Assembly: GCA_015069605.1 (NCBI GenBank)
Contig: SVII01000003.1
Location: 1-64,000 of the forward strand
DNA from: Clostridiales bacterium
Lineage (GTDB): Bacteria; Bacillota; Clostridia; Christensenellales; Borkfalkiaceae
DNA length: 64,000 bases
Direction: 5' to 3'
Below, piece by piece: positions 61,625-64,000 of the stretch. The translations under genes and the position numbers were made by a program. The first letter of the stretch is position 1; every line of letters starts with the position of its first letter. The notes under the pieces were generated by a model. It was not told the DNA's origin and searched no databases. It saw only the letters and a list, made by a program, of their open reading frames with translations.

Positions 61625-63289
61625 ATGAAAAACGAAAGAGAAAATGCTGTGAAGAATACGACGGCGGATAAATTGTTTAATTTCCGCCCTGTGTTTTTCA
61701 CGGCAATTTTTCTTTGTTTAGGTGTGGTATTCGCGTACATGGGTATTGCTTACGACCTTTCTAAGTTGTGGTTGCTTGTGTGGATACCGCTTTTTGTTGC
61801 GATTGTTTTTATATGTAGAAAGCGAGTGGGAACAATCAAAGTAGTATTGGCAACAACGCTGCTTCTCGTTAGCTTTTTTGTAGGATTTACAGGTTTTTCT
61901 TTAAAAATCGATGCCTTTCAAACGTGTAATCGGTATTCTACGGAAACAACAGTTGTGGGGAAGGTGGTAGAAAAGCAGGAATATGCGTACACGACAAAGC
62001 TGGTTTTATCAAATGTATATATAGGCGAAAATTATGAAAATAGTAAACTCGTCGCGTACCTGCCTGCCTCATTTTGCGAAAACGTACAACTTTCCAACGA
62101 GGTTTTGTTGCAAGGCTTTGTACAAACGGACGTTTCTTTATTTAATGAATATGGTTTTCGCGCGTATGCCATTGGGGATGATATCCGTTTTTCGTTGACG
62201 AATGCGACCGCTTGCGTGGTAACGGGCGATACGTTCGATTTATTTTTAGATATTCGCAACCGAGTGGAAGAGGTTGTGTACGCGGGCATGGATGAAACGT
62301 CGGCTGCGGTGACGATGGCACTTTTGGCAGGCGACGATACGGGGATAGAACAAGGTTTATTGGAGAACGTTCGCCACGGTGGTATCGCACATATTTTTGC
62401 GGTATCGGGCTTGCACGTCGGCGCACTGTTTGCTTTTTGTTTGGTGCTACTTCATAAAACACCGTTGCAAAGGTTAAAAGCCGTATTCAAATGGCTGGTT
62501 TTGGCGATTCTTTTGTTCTTCTACGCAGGTGTTTGCGGTTTCTCAGCATCGGTGTTACGAGCGGCGATTATATGCTTAATCGCGTACACGGGTAGGTTGT
62601 TGCTCGTCGAAAACGATTTTTTACAATCCCTTGGTGCGGCGGCAACTATACTCTTGATCGCATCTCCCACCGCTCTCTTTGAAATTGGTTTTCAGCTTTC
62701 CTTTTCGGCTTGTTTAGGACTTGCGTTATTGTCTCGACCGATTACAATTGTATGCAACCGTTTTTGCGTATTCGTACAAAAACCTTTTGAACGGTTTCAG
62801 CCACCGAAATTCGACGACGATACTTCGCCACCGAGTATTTTGGAACGAATCCGCCGTGCTGTCGTTTCCTTTTTATCCGTAACGATAGCGGCGCAAATCG
62901 CTACCGCGCCCATTTGTTTGCAAGCGTTTGGATATTTATCGGGCTGGTCGCTACTCTTAAACTGTGTATTCGTACCCTTTGTCAGCGCGATATTTTCCAT
63001 ATTGTTGTTGTTTGTGACGGTGGCGTGTATCTTGCCGACATTGTTCGCATCTATTGTGTTATATCTACCATCTATCGTATGGTCGGCGGCTTTGCTGGTG
63101 TTTGAAACGGTTGATTTTTCCACTTTTGCAATTACGGGAGTATATCTTTCGGGCGGTGCTAGCATATGCTATTACGGGGGATTTCTATTTTTGACGGACA
63201 AATGGAATATTTCCCGTGATTATAAACACTTGCTTTCAATGTTGTGTTTTATTGCGTTTGCGGCAACCGTGGTCGCGTTGAACGTGTAA
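61625..63289 (+). CDS. comEC: ComEC/Rec2-type DNA uptake channel, no lactamase domain
   Basis: 554 residues. An N-terminal pair of helices and a DUF4131-like beta domain (to about 210) precede the competence domain, with HIFAVSGLHVGALFAF (SGLHVG at 261-266), CGFSASVLRAAI and SPTALFEIGFQLSFSACLGLALL. About ten hydrophobic segments. It ends without the C-terminal metallo-beta-lactamase nuclease domain found in most ComEC proteins (700-800 residues). It starts 6 nt after the helicase stop without a ribosome site, hence coupled. It moves single-stranded DNA across the membrane in competent bacteria. Confidence 0.9.
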   Translation: MKNERENAVKNTTADKLFNFRPVFFTAIFLCLGVVFAYMGIAYDLSKLWLLVWIPLFVAIVFICRKRVGTIKVVLATTLLLVSFFVGFTGFSLKIDAFQTCNRYSTETTVVGKVVEKQEYAYTTKLVLSNVYIGENYENSKLVAYLPASFCENVQLSNEVLLQGFVQTDVSLFNEYGFRAYAIGDDIRFSLTNATACVVTGDTFDLFLDIRNRVEEVVYAGMDETSAAVTMALLAGDDTGIEQGLLENVRHGGIAHIFAVSGLHVGALFAFCLVLLHKTPLQRLKAVFKWLVLAILLFFYAGVCGFSASVLRAAIICLIAYTGRLLLVENDFLQSLGAAATILLIASPTALFEIGFQLSFSACLGLALLSRPITIVCNRFCVFVQKPFERFQPPKFDDDTSPPSILERIRRAVVSFLSVTIAAQIATAPICLQAFGYLSGWSLLLNCVFVPFVSAIFSILLLFVTVACILPTLFASIVLYLPSIVWSAALLVFETVDFSTFAITGVYLSGGASICYYGGFLFLTDKWNISRDYKHLLSMLCFIAFAATVVALNV

Positions 63290-63358
63290 ATTTGGTGTAA
63301 AACACGAAAAAATATACAAAATATCCTGGTTACAAAAGAAACACTGTGGAATAATTTC

Positions 63359-63387
63359 TTGCATTTTTCGCGTATATATGTTATAAT
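63359..63387 (+). promoter_or_regulatory. promoter of holA
   Basis: TTGCAT (63359-63364), 17 nt, TATAAT (63382-63387). Confidence 0.8.
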
Positions 63388-63423
63388 ATAGCGTGACAAC
63401 ATTCAAAATGGGGGGCGTGAACA

Positions 63424-64000
63424 TTGAAATACGTAGAATTTAAAAAATTTACGGACGAAAACGGCGCGCAACCCATCTATCTTTTTGAAGGGGAAGAAGT
63501 CTATTTTCGTGAAAAAGGCGAAGGGATGATTAAGGCTCGTTTTTTACAAGAACCGACGCTGGATTACGCTGCCTTTGACGGGAGTACACTCAAAGGCGAG
63601 AAGATGAAAGCCCTTTTGGACGCGGTTAACTGTTTCCCGTTTGTCAGCGAAAAGCGAGTGGTGAAAGTAACGGATTTTTATCCTACCGAAAAAGAGTATG
63701 AGACGTATTTAAAACCCTTGTTTGAGAATCCACCGCGAGATGGGATTTTGTTGATTTTAAATGGTGGTAAGGGCAAGGCAGGTACGGCGGTATTGCAAAA
63801 AAAACCCAACGTCACGTACGTCGATTGTGGCAGGTCGGACGAGGAAACCATTAAAAAATGGATATACCTCACTTGCAAAAAAGAGGGCGTGTACGCCGAT
63901 GGGATCACGTGCGGAAAACTTGCATCCTATTGCGTGTTTGATATGTCAAGAATTTCCAAAGAAACGGAAAAATTGCTGGCGTATTGCATTGCCGCGGGAC
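63424..64000 (+). CDS. holA: DNA polymerase III delta subunit (partial, runs off the window)
   Basis: The first 192 residues of the clamp-loader delta subunit; the stop lies beyond the window. It begins with TTG (63424), preceded by GGGGGCG about 8 nt away, and reads MKYVEFKKFTDENG. The family pattern IYLFEGEEVYFREKGEGMIK, then LKGEKMKALLDAVNCFPFVSEKRVVKV and LLILNGGKGKAGTAV, fits delta's AAA-like domain. comEC-holA is a common order in Clostridia and Bacilli. Confidence 0.88.
   Translation, partial: MKYVEFKKFTDENGAQPIYLFEGEEVYFREKGEGMIKARFLQEPTLDYAAFDGSTLKGEKMKALLDAVNCFPFVSEKRVVKVTDFYPTEKEYETYLKPLFENPPRDGILLILNGGKGKAGTAVLQKKPNVTYVDCGRSDEETIKKWIYLTCKKEGVYADGITCGKLASYCVFDMSRISKETEKLLAYCIAAG

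Overview
The window is chromosomal DNA from an anaerobic, low- to mid-GC Gram-positive bacterium, most likely a member of class Clostridia (Bacillota). The evidence is a pyruvate:ferredoxin oxidoreductase, a flavodiiron-rubredoxin protein, an oxygen-labile type iron-sulfur L-serine dehydratase, the pgk-tpiA-gpmI-secG-rnr-smpB order, zinc-type S14 and S4, strong AGGAGG ribosome sites, and TTGACA-17-TATAAT promoters in front of almost every transcription unit. No order or genus can be fixed from the sequence alone. All tRNAs seen carry an encoded CCA.

Layout. 0-16.9 kb holds mostly short, independently promoted housekeeping or accessory genes: a tRNA-Pro with anticodon AGG, two tandem calcineurin-like phosphatases, PFOR (reverse strand), a flavodiiron-rubredoxin fusion, a SulP transporter, a lipoprotein polysaccharide deacetylase, a NahK-like sugar kinase, a 29-residue membrane peptide, a nitrilase-fold protein without its catalytic triad, a Dabb protein, a secreted and anchored endonuclease I, aspartase, an orphan Rad52/Sak-type annealing protein and a ZIP metal transporter. 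16.9-24.0 kb is a reverse-strand block: pgk-tpiA-gpmI, then secG, rnr and smpB. 24.2-30.3 kb holds thyA-folA, typA-HAD phosphatase, and an ECF sigma factor with an RsgI-like anti-sigma factor. 30.3-46.8 kb is the S10-spc-alpha ribosomal supercluster (rpsJ to rplQ, with secY, adk, map, infA, rpmJ, rpoA), with two promoters and a folded leader in front of rpsJ and a second promoter plus attenuator-like hairpin in front of rpsM. 46.9-48.8 kb holds L-serine dehydratase and a five-tRNA array (Asp, Phe, Thr, Tyr, Lys). It is followed by an AT-rich non-coding island ending in a broken 5' half-tRNA. 49.2-55.8 kb is the rimP-nusA-ylxR-ylxQ-infB-rbfA translation/transcription operon plus nrnA. 55.9-64 kb holds a giant SF1 helicase-nuclease (DUF4011/DUF3320 type), a ComEC without its beta-lactamase domain, and the start of holA.

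How the genes fit together. Most of the window is core information processing: ribosome synthesis, secretion, RNA decay and trans-translation, initiation factors, replication clamp loading. It is joined to fermentative carbon and amino acid metabolism (PFOR, lower glycolysis, aspartase, serine dehydratase) and oxygen defence (flavodiiron protein). The points that stand out are: an in-frame internal ribosome site that could release a free rubredoxin from the flavodiiron fusion; the A34 tRNA-Pro matched by near-exclusive CCU/CCC use in ribosomal protein genes; the catalytically dead nitrilase; the ECF/RsgI pair with a candidate Asn-Pro self-cleavage site; a CG-repeat promoter and 5' hairpin driving the S10 operon; the tRNA remnant after the tRNA array; and the orphan helicase-nuclease. 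I found no clear prophage, insertion sequence, CRISPR array or conjugative element.
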